From Caecitellus pseudoparvulus (Eukaryota; Bigyra: Bicosoecida): a stretch of 54,175 nt of DNA. Each line of letters begins with the position of its first letter. Position 1 is the stretch's first letter. Shown here piece by piece: positions 1 through 11,100 of this stretch. The stretch lies in NCBI GenBank assembly GCA_965644315.1, contig CBFFRQ010000072.1, forward strand, positions 1 to 54,175. Direction: 5' to 3'. Position numbers and translations under genes: made by a program. Below the pieces are notes generated by a model. That model was not told the DNA's origin, did not search any database, and saw only the letters and a list, made by a program, of their open reading frames with translations.

Positions 1-354
1 GTGATGTCAGGCAGTGGTGGGGCAGCTCAGTGCCGGCTCCGTCAAGGGGGGGCGGATACTGAGTGCTTCGACCGGACGCAGAGCAATGTCAGGCATCACC
101 ATGCACACTTGCCTCCTGGAAAGGCACTCCAGTCCAGCTAGCCGCAAGCGCACGGGGCAAACTAGGCACTCGTTGGCTGACAATGGGCGGAGCAGACAAA
201 TGCGAAGCTGTGCCCGCTTGCAGCCGACAAGGTGCAGGCTGGCGTGAGGTGGGCCACGTCACGTCGGAAGAGCGTGACATGTTCAGCTCCTCGCCTGCAC
301 AAGCTGCAACAGCAAAGGGAAAAACAAGAACCACAGACAAAGTGCTCTGCATCG
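1..354. other. No gene supported
   Basis: This stretch lies downstream of the stop codon of the first minus-strand reading frame. Short open frames exist on both strands, but none shows conserved-looking protein sequence, and the frames overlap one another. I see no RNA gene or repeat. It may hold the 3' untranslated region of the minus-strand gene that ends at 355. Confidence 0.4.
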
Positions 355-1473
355 CTACTTAAATCGTGCGGCCCCTGGTTGGGCTGCGAGCTTGACGGCT
401 CGGCTTTGAGGACTGGGCGGCGGGAGGTGTGTCTTTCCGCCCTGGCCGGTGGCCCCCCGCCCCACCTCCGCCGCCTCGGCCGGCGCACCACCACTAAAGG
501 ACGTGCTCGCTGATACATGCATAGCAATGCCTGCTTTCGGCGAGAGTGACGAGGCGGGGGCCAAGGCCGCACTGGATGGCGTGCCGTGGAGCGGAGCCAA
601 GGTCAAGGCCGGCGCCGGGCTGTGCAGGCCCACCATCCCCAGGGGCTGCAGGTGCCCCCCCGGCTCGAGGCGGATGACACTGCCCGTGTCGCCCCCGCTG
701 CCAAAGCACTGCGCGCGGCTCTGCACGACGGCCGAGTCGAGTGAGTCAGAGGCCATGCTGACCTGCGCGCCGCTGGCAACGTGCGGGTCGAGCAGGGACG
801 ACATGCCCAAGGCGCTGGCTGGGAAGGAAGGCTTGTGACTGTGCAGAGAGGGTACACCCGTCAAGTTTGTCCCCTGCCCTGCCAGCATTGCGGGGCTGCA
901 CACCAGCGTTTCACCAGGTGCTTCGTGTCGACACGCCTCGGCATTGTCGCTGGCGGCGTCCCACGACGTGTCGTGCCAGCTGCTGGAGAAAGACATGGTG
1001 CCCTCGGAGCCCTTCCTGCCCAGTTGAAGGGACACGAGGCACGTGCCATCCTCAGCATCGGGCAGGGACGCGGCAGCGTCTGCGCGGAATGCCTCGCTGT
1101 GCTGCCCCGTGCCGGTGGCGGCAGGAGTGGTGGAGCCTTGACCCGGTGACGGCTGCGGGCCGCTGAGGGCCGAGGAGCCAGCCGAGGAAAGCGGCGCTTT
1201 AGGCGAGGTGGTGTGTCCACTGAGCACTGGCCACCGCAGCAGGGGCAGCGGCGCGCTGCCCAGGGGTGTGCCGTCCTTCTCGCCGCCCTCCTTGCCAACG
1301 CTGCTGCCTGCGCCGCTGCTCTGCATCGCTGCAAGCCCTGCCAGCGTGATGGGCCCGCCAGACCGACGCGCAGACCGTTGCATGGAGGTGCCGCTTTTGT
1401 CTCGCAGGACAATGGTGAGGCGCCCTGCCGGCGCGGCGGCGGCGGCGACGCTGGTGGCGGGAGGGACAGACAT
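355..1473 (-). CDS. Low-complexity protein segment, terminal exon of an unknown gene
   Basis: An open frame of about 370 codons with high GC at third positions, ending in TAG at 355-357. I do not recognise it. The sequence is rich in Ser, Pro, Gly and Ala and is probably disordered. It contains two hydrophobic motif pairs: GRLTIVLRDKSG followed by GGPITLAGLAAMQ near its start, and GSVIRLEPGG followed by PALTLAPLHG about 270 residues on. Similar pairs occur in the minus-strand frames up to 7.1 kb, so this may be the last exon of one long gene. The ATG at 1473 sits in CAG|GTATGT, a good splice donor, so it may lie inside an intron and not be a true start. Upstream, about 1490-1620, another minus frame (containing KVRQAMTGSCCLTHQ) also has coding-like codon use and could be the preceding exon. 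Exact boundaries are unresolved. Confidence 0.45.
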   Translation of the reverse strand: MSVPPATSVAAAAAPAGRLTIVLRDKSGTSMQRSARRSGGPITLAGLAAMQSSGAGSSVGKEGGEKDGTPLGSAPLPLLRWPVLSGHTTSPKAPLSSAGSSALSGPQPSPGQGSTTPAATGTGQHSEAFRADAAASLPDAEDGTCLVSLQLGRKGSEGTMSFSSSWHDTSWDAASDNAEACRHEAPGETLVCSPAMLAGQGTNLTGVPSLHSHKPSFPASALGMSSLLDPHVASGAQVSMASDSLDSAVVQSRAQCFGSGGDTGSVIRLEPGGHLQPLGMVGLHSPAPALTLAPLHGTPSSAALAPASSLSPKAGIAMHVSASTSFSGGAPAEAAEVGRGATGQGGKTHLPPPSPQSRAVKLAAQPGAARFK

Positions 1474-1659
1474 ACCTGGACGCCGTGAAACGCTTGCCTC
1501 GCTCGGCGGACTTTGCGCAGTCCTTGCGCAACGCGGTGCGTGCCTGGTGCGTGAGGCAGCAGGACCCGGTCATGGCCTGCCTCACCTTCTCCCTGCTGCA
1601 GCTCGGCATGCATGGTTTTGCGGCGCGGCGCGCCTGCAGGCGTGGGCCAAAGCGCACCC

Positions 1660-2236
1660 CCCCTCAGCCTGTGCGTCGAGGCACCCGGCGCTGCACGTCC
1701 AACCCACCCTGCATCACGCGCCAGGAGTCTTCCGGGATTCCAGAGCGAAGTACTTCATGCGCTGGCGCCCCGACGCTAGCATGTGGGCAATGAGGGTGAC
1801 AGTCGGGCCCGCCTGAGCGCCGCGCTGGCCTAGGCGTCGCCATCGACATGCATTGCCGCCTGTGGAAGTGCTGTGCGTGTGTCGCATACGGCCTGCGGAA
1901 AACGCACCCAGCACAGGAACGGGGGACAGGCGTGCCCCTGGCCGAATCCCGCACGCATCACCCCCAGCCAGAAGTCAGCATTGTCCAACCCAGCCATGGT
2001 GCATCGAGAAAGGGGACGGAGGCCCTTGCTTGGTGCGTCCAGCCCCACAAAGTTGCTACGTCACGGGGCACTAGTCAGTTGCGTGGAACGGCCACGAAGC
2101 CGGCACGCAGTGCCACTTGCTTCAATCGCGAGCACGGCAGAGGCCTGGGATCCCAGCCAGCACATGCAGGGGTCCGTTTTCCCTTGCTGTGCAGCGCTGC
2201 CGGCACTCCGGCCTGTCTGCGCACTCGCGTGGCGTT
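1660..2236. other. Unassigned spacer or intron
   Basis: Between two minus-strand coding-like segments. Only overlapping short frames are seen, without recognisable protein sequence. It could be an intron or an intergenic gap; nothing in it decides which. Confidence 0.3.
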
Positions 2237-3569
2237 TCACTGGTCAGACACGTGGGACTTGAAGGCGGGCACGCCAGAGCCCCCTGCCGGCGTCACAGAC
2301 TGCCCAGGTGAAAACATTCCAACAGGGGCCCTGTCGGCCGTCCTAGCCCGGGGCGGCTGGGGGTCCTGGTGAGGCAGCAGGAAGCTTGGGTGCGGCGCCA
2401 TCGACGACAGCCGCACTGGCCCCCCGCCACCCTCCAGGACGGGCTTGGCCTGCACCTGCACAGGCCAGGCGAGGTTGGGGGGCACTTGGTGTGTCGCTAG
2501 GCGAACGGCCTCTGCACGAGGCGCCGGCAGCGGCGAGGAAACATCGTGTGCCCGCGGCAGGGGTGGCAGCTTGGCTGCACCCCCCCCCCTCGCAAGCGCC
2601 TGCCGCATGCCGGCACAGGCAGGTCGAGGACTCGTGCTGCCTGAGGTGGACCAGCTGCTCCGGGGAGGGCGCCGGGCGGGTTCCCCTGTGGAGGCGACGT
2701 CAGGTGACGTGACCTGCCGATGACACCACCAGGTGGCGCTGGTAAACCCCGCACCAGCCAGGCCGTTTGTTGGGGATAGGGCCGCCAGGTCGCTGGCGCC
2801 AGTCAGCTGGCGCTGGAACCAGAGCTGGCAATCAACAACTTGGGCTCCTTGGCTGTGCCTGCGCACGTGGCGGCGGCGGCGGCGCGGCCATTTCCCCGCC
2901 ACGCCCGCTTCCTCCAGCGGCGTGTCACTGCCACATCGCAGCGGCGTCAGCTCAGGCACGTGGGAGTCTGTGTAGGCTCGGTGTGCCGGCACACGCTCCA
3001 GTCCAGCGCCATCACACGAGCCTCCATGGGATGGGACACGACCAGGGAAGTGTAGGGAAGCGCAGCAATCATCGTCGTCGGCCAGCAGCGCCTCATGCGC
3101 CGCCATGTCGGCGTCTGGAGCTGGGCTGCTGCTTCGGCCGGTGCAGGAACGTGCTTCACTATGCTTGGCTGGTGCCGCAAGCTGCACCGGCTGGCTGCGA
3201 ACAGGCAGGCGAATGGGGGCCGCAGACGCCACCATCACGGGCGAGATGACCGCCACGTCGTCGCCAGAGGGGGAGGGTGGCTGCGAAAAAACAGGGCAGC
3301 ATCGGCAGAGTGCGCTAACGCCGCGTTCCCCTGCCGCTTGCGCGCTGGATCTGCAGGCGCCGCTCCGCCGCACTCACATCGTGATGGCTCATCCAGGACG
3401 CTGCTTGGGACAGTCGGATAGGGCCGGTGCTGTTCATGTCGGCGAAGCGCATTCTGCCGCACACGCAGCCGCTGACTGTGCGAGCAGAGGCTGCAGAACG
3501 ATGCAGCAGCAGCTGGCTGCACTCCTGCAAGCGACGCTGACGTCTGGCACGGGGATGTCGAATGCACAA
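2237..3569 (-). CDS. Unknown low-complexity protein segments, probably two exons
   Basis: A long minus-strand frame ends at 2237 and appears to begin near 3281, just after a strong splice-acceptor context (a T-rich tract followed by CGCAG). A second short frame upstream, about 3569-3315, looks like a preceding exon: it carries STGPIRLSQAASWM and an Arg/Glu-rich helix. The main segment has VAVISPVMVASAAPIRLP, again the PI-x-L motif seen at 0.4-1.5, 4.2-5.4 and 7.1 kb, then acidic (ADDDDCC) and basic (KWPRRRRRHVRRH) patches and Ser/Pro-rich sequence. No known domain is recognised. I could not find a donor/acceptor pair that keeps phase between the two pieces, so the gene model is uncertain. It may belong to the same gene as the neighbouring minus-strand segments. 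Confidence 0.35.
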
Positions 3570-4229
3570 GGGACGCCAGATTGCGCTGTTAAGATCGGAC
3601 CTTTAGCTTTTGTGGTTGAGGGTTTTGTGCGGCGCGGGAATGTGCACGGGCGGCAGGCAGAATCCGCGCTGCGGCAGAAGCGTTGGCGTGGTGCGCAAGG
3701 CCTTCACCATCCCAAGTTGCCAGCGCGCACACACCTGCCAGTCGTGCTGGCTGGTTCACAGGGGCACACTGGGCAGAGTGTGACTACGTTTCTTCATTGT
3801 ACCTAGCCCCAGCGTGCCAGCGAGCGCCTGAGCTGAGCCACCGCGAGGCTTGAGTCCAGCGCAGCAGAAGAAGCAGCTTCGTGAAAGCTGACCACAGGCG
3901 ACGCTTCTCCGGGCCGTGGCGCAACGCGTCCCGCGCCGCTGGAGGCAGCAGCGGGGCATTTGTGAGTCAAAAGCGTCGTCTTCCAGGCGGTCTGCGCGAG
4001 TGGGAGCGTGCGCTGAGCAGCCACAAGGCTTGTTCGCCTGGCGGCCCAGCGCGGTTGCAGAAGCCGGCCCCACCAGCGGTGTGATGCCGCACTAAGGCCC
4101 AGTCGGCAGCATGGGCACTTCACGGAATGCTCAAATCGTGTTCTTCTTTCCGCGTGCAGAGCCCGTTGTGGCATTTCTGCCGCGCTTCCGGCGCTGTGGC
4201 TGGGGCCTGAGTCGGCAGCCACCTTCCAC
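3570..4229. other. Unresolved stretch between minus-strand coding segments
   Basis: No clear gene. A minus frame at about 3930-3803 contains a coding-like stretch (SPVVSFHEAASSAALD followed by a basic helix and a stop at 3803) that resembles the hydrophobic motifs of the neighbouring segments. It may be another short exon. The rest shows overlapping frames only. Confidence 0.25.
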
Positions 4230-5632
4230 TCAGCCCTGGCTTTGGCTGCGCTGGTGGCGATTTCGACGCCGCCGGTGCCGCGACTTGGACGCACTTCTCG
4301 TCTCAGCCAGCAGCTGCGGTGACGCGGGCTTGTTCCACACGGCCATGGCCACCTCGGCACAGGCTGCGAGGTCTGCCAGACGTATGGGCGTGTCCACCCC
4401 CGGCCGAACCTGGCGCCCGCCGCCAGGCAACGGCTGTGCACTGAGCACTGCCAGGCGCAGGTCAGTGGGCGTGCCAGTGAGGACGACAGTGGCTCGAGTG
4501 GGGTCAGGCGGGGCGGGACCCTCCCCAGTCCACGGAACGCGGATGGGGGCGTGACTGGCGAGGTGCGCGGTGGAGGTGTGGGAGGGGGTCGTAGGGCGCG
4601 CGACAGGGGTGGCGGCCAGGGCTGAAGCCGCAGGCAGCGTGCTAGGAGCTGCCGCTGTGCCCCCCCAACTCGTGTCTAGAGTGGCAAAGGGCAAGCGCAC
4701 GGGCGCTGCTGGGGAGAGCAGTGCAGAGGGAAACCCGTGAGTCGGCATCGTTGAACCACTGCTCGCACCCCCCACAGACGCACGCTGGGCCCCTGGGCTG
4801 CTAGACGGAGAGAGGGGCAATGCCTGTTGTGGGTGCATGAGCAGGGGCGATGGGCTGGCGATGCCACGGGTCGTGCTTTGCGCTGTGAAGCTTGCTCGTC
4901 GTGGGCGTGCTTGCGGACTTCGAGGCAGCCCGGGCGGTTGTCGCCCCGCTGCGCTGGCGCTGACGGTGACGGTGGGCAGCAAACCCGCAGCGTCGGCGTC
5001 ATACACCTGGGGGGCGTGTGTTGGGGATGTGGGCATGCGCGGGGAGGCGGGGGCGCGAGATGCCAAGCCCTGGTCAGTGGCAGCTGCCAGCCCCCTCCCA
5101 CCTGCTGGGCCGGAGGTGCCCAGAGGCGGCTGCAGCGGGGATGTAGGCAGGTGGGGGGTGCCGGGAGCGGACATGACCCAGCCACCTGCATGCTGCTGCA
5201 GCCGCGGCGTGCCGGTGGCCTGGGGCGTGCCAGTCCCGTGGCTCCTGGGAGAGCTGGGCAAGGCTCGTGATGGGGATGGCGCCGCGTGGCTGTGCAGGCT
5301 GACGACGGGGGAGCTGGGCAGGGTGGGGCCTTGGGGCCCGCTGTGAGGGCTGCGCTGAGTAAAATGAACCTCCTGTGGCGAGCACCGGGCGCGTGCGCGT
5401 CGTGGGGCGTGCGCATGAGGACAGAATAAAGGCTGCGCCAGCGACGGCAGAAACGTACGAAGCGAGAGGAAGCAGGGGCGTTCAGTTCGCCTGCGTTTGA
5501 CCCTCGGCGGCCGCCAGGCAGCTGCAAAGCCATGCTGCGTGCAGAAGACGCCACCGTGCCCGTGTCTGCCGCCCTGCTGATGCCGGTGCTGGGGTCGCCG
5601 GGGAGGAAAGCCACGCTGGAGCGGCCGCTCAT
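4230..5632 (-). CDS. Unknown Ser/Pro-rich protein with a basic C-terminal tail
   Basis: A minus-strand frame is open from 6074 to a stop at 4230, but only its part below about 5400 has convincing codon use. An upstream segment in another frame (ATG at 5632, beginning MSGRSSVAFLPGDPSTG and continuing through RFVRFCRRWRSLYSVLM) also looks coding and probably joins it through a short intron near 5400-5370. The protein is dominated by Ser, Pro, Thr and Ala. Near its end it has ATVVLTGTPTDLRLAVL and DTPIRLADLAACAEV, the most complete version of the motif pair shared across 0.4-7.1 kb, then a very basic tail (KSRHRRRRNRH) that could act in nuclear import or nucleic-acid binding. Function unknown. 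Confidence 0.45.
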
Positions 5633-6113
5633 GCCGCTGCTTCCGCTGCTGCTGCCAGCGGCAGGAACGTCTGTGCGAAGGAAAGCCGCTCAGGAGCGCT
5701 TGCACGGCGAGCGGCGAGCAGCGGGAGGCGACTGCCGCTTCAGAAGCCCGGTGTGTGTGTCGAGGGAACTTCTCGCGGGGCACCGCTGCTGTCAGTGGCT
5801 TTTGTAGAGCAGCGGGCGGCAGGAAGAGAGGCAGTGCGCTTGGCCGGGGGGAAACGCGTCGTGGTGAGGGGTGTCCAGGGGGGGTCAGGGGGTGCGGAGG
5901 AGGGTGCACGGCGGAGGGAGCGCGCACGTGGAGTGCCTTCCAAAGGTTTGGACTTGAGCAGAGGGAGGAAAGAGCATCGGTTTCTCGCAGTGCATTTTGC
6001 ACGCGGCTGGCGCGTACAGCGGGAGCACACATGGTGAGGCAGGGCAGGCAGAGACAAACAGTTGACACAGACACGGAGGACGAGGCAGGAAAACGCGTGA
6101 AGACAGAGCCTTC

Positions 6114-7138
6114 TCAGGGGTGCCCCTCTCGCCCCCTGCCCCGCTGCCGCTTGGCGCCCCTGCCCAGGAGGAAGTCTGCAGCTGCTCCCAGCACGCTGCG
6201 CCGGCGTGGTGCGTGCGCCGGGCTGGCAACTCCCGACACCATTTTTTCACGAGGGCCGGTGCTGTCGCCGCTGGCAGCAGCGGCAGCGTCAGCAATTGCC
6301 GGCAAGTCGCCTTGACTAGCTTCCCCAGAGGGCCTTCGTGGGTGCAGGCCTGGCAGCTTGGGCGGCGCGAGCAGCACAGGCGCTGCAGCGGCGGAAGGTG
6401 GTGGGAAGGTGTCACCTTGCACGGCGGCAGGCGCCGGCCGTCGCAGCTCTGGCAGCTGCACAGGGACGAACTGCCCCCGTGCCAGTGGCATGGCTTGCAC
6501 GGAACTGTCCAGCACGTCGAAGACGACGTTCGGCGTGGCAATTTCAGCCGACCCGGCGCTGTCCTGCGTCGACTCGCGCACCGTAGGCATACAGGATTGG
6601 CGGTATGGGCGCAGAGCAGCCAGCACGTCCCGCTCCCGGTCCTCTGGCGGCGGCGAAAAGGCGCCCTGCATCATGATGGCAGGTCCAGACGCTGCCCTGT
6701 CGCAATTTCCACCTCTAGGTGGTGTTTGGGTGGGGAAGGCCGCTGCCAAGGCGCTGGCAGGGCTGCGCGCTTCTGGGGAAGGCGCTGAAACGCGGCGTGC
6801 GCCTGCCATGCGAGGTGAGCGGGAGTTGCCCTGAGCCCAAGGGGACAGGCTCGCCGAACCAGGCGCCAGGGAGTGCAGCGGGTCTGCACTGGAGACGTCT
6901 GAGGACTGGTCGGTCCACTGCGCAGCGCAACGTGGGGTGCCAGGTGATGTGGGCGTGCGTCGAAATCCGCAGCGCCCACGCCGACGGTGCACTGGCTCAC
7001 CTCTGAGAAGCTGCTGCTGGAGTGGTCCGCCAGCGTGATGGGGGCGTAGCCCGGGGCCCGGTCCCCTGTCCCTGAAGGGGTGTGTGGGAACCGCCCCTTC
7101 GGAGACAGTGTGATAGTCAGCCCGTTCACACGAGCCAT
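6114..7138 (-). CDS. Unknown protein, first two exons
   Basis: Exon 1 is proposed at 7138-7001 (46 codons, ATG at 7138), ending in a GAG|GTGAGC donor. Exon 2 starts at 6917 after a GCGCAG acceptor, and both junctions are phase 0. The intron (7000-6918) is 83 nt. Exon 1 encodes GLTITLSPKG and YAPITLADHSSS, the N-terminal copy of the motif pair that recurs through this 7-kb block. Exon 2 is Ser/Ala/Pro-rich, contains TPNVVFDVLDSSVQAMPL, and closes with a basic stretch (GAKRQRGRGREGH) before a stop at 6114. That stop may be real, or exon 2 may splice on to the segments at 5.6 kb and below. No domain is recognised. Confidence 0.45.
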
Positions 7139-8145
7139 GGTGTTGCTGTGCTTGGGGCGGACGAAGGAAACGCTGCGCTTCACGGCAGCCGCGCACGGCA
7201 ATGAGTGAGAGTGCCAGGTGCTTAGTAGGGGCCTGCTTTATGTACTCGGTGGCACCGCTCGACAAGTGGTTTGTGGTTTGACCTGCGGTGTGCCTTTGGC
7301 CCGTGGCAGGTGCTCAAGCGTCACTCTGTCAGCTTGGGCCAGTGCACGCATCAGAGGGTGTCGAGGGTGCAGCCCAACTACGGCGGCGAGTTCCCGCCCT
7401 TACTGTGGACACGCGGCGAAAGGCAGCACATGGTACGCGTGAGAGAGTCAAGTTTCACCGCTGTGTTGCCCTTTTATCGCCAGGGAGCTGCTTTTCCAGC
7501 CCTGAGCGGCTGCGAAGCTGATGCTTGCGCTGACGTCTGCACCTCGCCGAGCCGTGCCTCTGTGGGCCCTACTTTCGGGGAATTGCCCGATACGCGGCAA
7601 GCTTGCCGCCGTCGCACAGATCGCACGCTCGACCGACAGAAAAGGGTCAGTTCGTCTATTGCCACTGCAGCAGAGTGCTCCCTGCACTTGACCCAACTGC
7701 GCAGGGAAAGCGAGGTGCCTGCGGGTGTCGGCCCGCACCGAAGTGAAGTGAAGTGAAGTTCACTTGAAGGCACAGATCGCGCGTGGTGCCCTCGATGTTC
7801 ACAGCCCCGGACGGCAAGGGCCTGAGGTGCAGACTCCACACTGCTTTTCACCCCGGACACTCATCTGTTTCCACCATCCTGCCAGGATGCAGTGCTGGCG
7901 TGGGGCACTTCCTGTGGCAAGGCCGGCCGAGTACCCGCTCAAATTATGACAAGCAGCACCCTCTGACAAAAGACAGAACAGGCCTCGTTTGAGGGACACA
8001 AGCGCCCGCCTGGAGTGCCTGTGCTTTGCAAGCACGCCACCCTTTCTGGCGCTGCCGCTTGCACCCACCATACGCTGGACTTGCCGCGCGCAGCTTTGCT
8101 GAGCACACTAGCTTGACAGGTTCGGAAACGGGCGCAGGGCGTATC
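7139..8145. promoter_or_regulatory. Divergent intergenic region between minus and plus genes
   Basis: About 1 kb separates the proposed start of the minus-strand gene (7138) from the proposed first exon of the large plus-strand gene (8146). Frames here are short and overlapping. The only conspicuous element is a four-fold GAAGT tandem run at 7740-7759 that runs into an inverted repeat. Promoters for both neighbours should lie here, but I see no recognisable core element. Confidence 0.4.
7740..7765. repeat. (GAAGT)4 run with terminal inverted repeat
   Basis: Four consecutive GAAGT units at 7740-7759 are followed by TCACTT, so the last units form a short palindrome (AGTGAA-G-TTCACT). It lies in the divergent intergenic region, about 380 bp upstream of the proposed start of the large plus-strand gene. 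It could be a regulatory site or a simple microsatellite. Confidence 0.6.
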
Positions 8146-11100
8146 ATGGAGTGTTGTAGTGTTTTGCGTGTTGCCCAGCGCGCCGATGCTGGGTTTGCGC
8201 CCCAAGCCGTGGCGCTGCACCCGGTGCGTGGCGTTTCATGTGTGGGAGTTTCACCTGCGCAACCTGCATGCAGTCACGCCTAGCGCTGGCATGTGTGCCA
8301 GGCGCGCCTTGACATCCACTGCACTTTGAATTTTCACTTTCCTTCCTCGCTCAGGGCGACGGCAGTCTGTTCCTGGCCCACGGGAACACGGTGGATCACG
8401 TAGACGCCGGCACTGGCGCTCGGCGCAGGCGGTTCGTCAGCCGCGTCGTCAGCGGCATCTGGCGCCTGGCCCTGGCCGCCAGCGACGGCGGCCAGCTCTT
8501 CCTCTGCATCATTGCGTCCAACGGCCAGTGTGAGCTGTGGGATGGCGTCCGCGGGGCGTTCCTCGCCGTGACCCAGCTGGGCGCCAGCCGCAGCTCCGCT
8601 GACACGCCAGCTCCCCTCAGCCAGGTGATAGGCAGCGCCGGCCACGCCCACCCCGTCCTGCTGGTGGCAAAGGGCGGCTCCGCCACCCTGGACGTCATCG
8701 GCCCCCACCGTGTCGCGGCGAATCCCGCGAGCTCAGGTCGCATGGCCCGCCTGCGCGCCCACACGACGTCCGCGTCTGCCGGCCACATCACCGCCGCATC
8801 AGTGCACCCGACGCTGCCCCTCGTGGCAGCTGGCACGTCAGACGGCATGGTGACGGTGTGGTTCGCCGCCTTTCTGCGGCAGGAGGTGGCGGGCGGCGAG
8901 CGTGACCCCCGCAACGTGCGGGCTGGACTCACCGCAGTGGAGTCACCCGCTGGGCCCACTGGCCGCTTTGAACCCCTGTTCGTGACCACACCCCTTGAGC
9001 AGTACCTGGCACACCCCAAGGCCCTGAAAGTGCACTGGGCCCAGCAGGGCGTACCGGGGACGGGGAGGGGGGGGAGTGGCCTGCGCGGGCCAGGGGGGGT
9101 GCCCAGCTCGGATGCACCCCCCCCCGCTGCCACCGCAGCCATCACAACGCTGCAGTGGCATCCCTCTCAGCCTGTGCTGGCAGGGGCGTGTGCGGGGGGG
9201 GCTCTGGGCGTGTGGGGCGTGGGTCTGCACGATGACGCGCACTTCACCCTGGCCGCCGCCCACATTGGCCCATGGCTGAGTCACCTGCCACCATGGGCCC
9301 ACCGCACGGCGGCCCTGGAAGCCACCCTGGACTCCTCACGCGCGTCGCCTGCCAAGGGAGCGGGGCGGGACCTCCCCCCCTGGGCGGTTGTTGGTGTCCC
9401 CGGTGACACCACCCAGCACTGTCCCGTCGCTCTCGCTTTCGGCACTGGCGGCGCAACAGGCGGCACCCTCACCATCGTCTCCGCCCCACCCATTTCCGCT
9501 CACGGCTTCGACTGCCTCATCGCTGCCTGTGGCACTGCGCTGCTGCGGGGGGGGGTCAGCGTGGGAGGCGCCACGGCGCTGCCTCGGCACCTGCTGCATC
9601 TGCTCGCGACCGGGCACCTGTCGGCATCTGCGACCAGCTGCTCCGACCCTGCTGCAGCCGCAGGGTGGGCGTCGGCGAGGGGTGATGAGGCGGAGCGGCC
9701 TTGCGTGCCGAACCTGCCGCGGCTGCCGGAAGTGCGGGCGTTTCTGCGAAACGCAGCAGCCGCGCTGAGCCACCTGCAGCCCCGCGCTGCCGTGCTGAGC
9801 ACGATGCATCCCTCCCTACCCCCCCTGCGAGCGGGCTTGCCACCCCCCCTGCCAGACATGCTGGCCACAGCGCTGGGGGAGGCTGTGGCGGTGGCGCTGC
9901 GGGCTGTGTCACTGGTGCAGCGGGACGGAACACTTGTGCCGGGGGCAGACGTGTCCCTGCCCGGCATGGGCTCGGCACGCGACCTGCCGACCGACCCGCG
10001 ACCCGGTGACGACCCAGTGGGAGGGGGTCGTTGGGGGGGTCGAGGGGGGGCCTATGGCCGGGCAGCTCTGCTCCGAGCCGCTGCCGCCTTGGCCCACCTC
10101 GCGGGGGACGGCGACACAGACAGTTCGGCACGTGCGACCAGCTTTGGCGACCCGCCTGGCGCCGGCTCCGCCTCCCCCCTCGCCTCCGCCGCCACTGGCG
10201 CCGCCATCCACAGCAAAGCCGCCTGGTTGGCTGCCAGCCGCAAACCGGCCCACCACGCACTGACGCTGCCTGCAGCGGCACGTCTGGCCCTGGCCGCGGG
10301 GGGCGCTGACTCCGGCCGAGTCAAGGGTGGGCCCACCGTGACTCCGCCCCCCGACCGTTGCTGGCGGGGGTGGAGCTGCGAGGAGCCCCCCGCCGTGGCG
10401 CGCGCCCAGTGGCTGCAGTGCAATGTGGGGGGGCACACCGCAGTGCTGGCATTTGCCGGGCAATTGCTCGTCCTGCGCCCCGCACCGTCCCTGCCCCTGC
10501 CCCTCCTCCGCCACCTGTGCCCCGCGCCCCCCCCCTCGCATGCCCTGCTGCCGCCCCCCCCCCCCACGCCGCGCCCTGCTCCAGTGGAGCTGTGTGACAC
10601 GACCACTCCGTTGACCGGCGCTGGTGGGCTGTTCTGCCACGCCCCCGTCGTCGCCCGCCCCGCCCCTCTGTCCACCGACGCCGTGTCAGGGGGCTGGTGG
10701 GCTGCTCTGCCCAGTCTGTGGCCGGCACCCCCCCCGCACACCCCCCCTGCCAGCACTCCCTGGCTGGAAGCTGCGGTGCAGTGCCTGCAGCGGTGTGGGG
10801 GGGGGGGCGGCGGCACCCCCCCTGTACACCCCTCGTCCGGCATCCCCGCCGCCCTGGCCGCAGTGTTGTCTGCCAGGGCGGGTGCACCGGGGCATTGGCA
10901 GGCAGTCCTCGACTCACGTGCCTTTATCGACGCAGTGGGTGCGCTGGTCGCTGGCGACCCCTCCCCCATCATGCCTGCTGGCACACCCTGGACACCGGAG
11001 CTGGTGAAGGGGGTGCTTGAAGGGGGGGCTGCTGACGTGCTGGGCGACAGCGAGTCGCCTTCCACGCTGTACATCCAAGCGCGATCTGTCCTGGCAGCAG

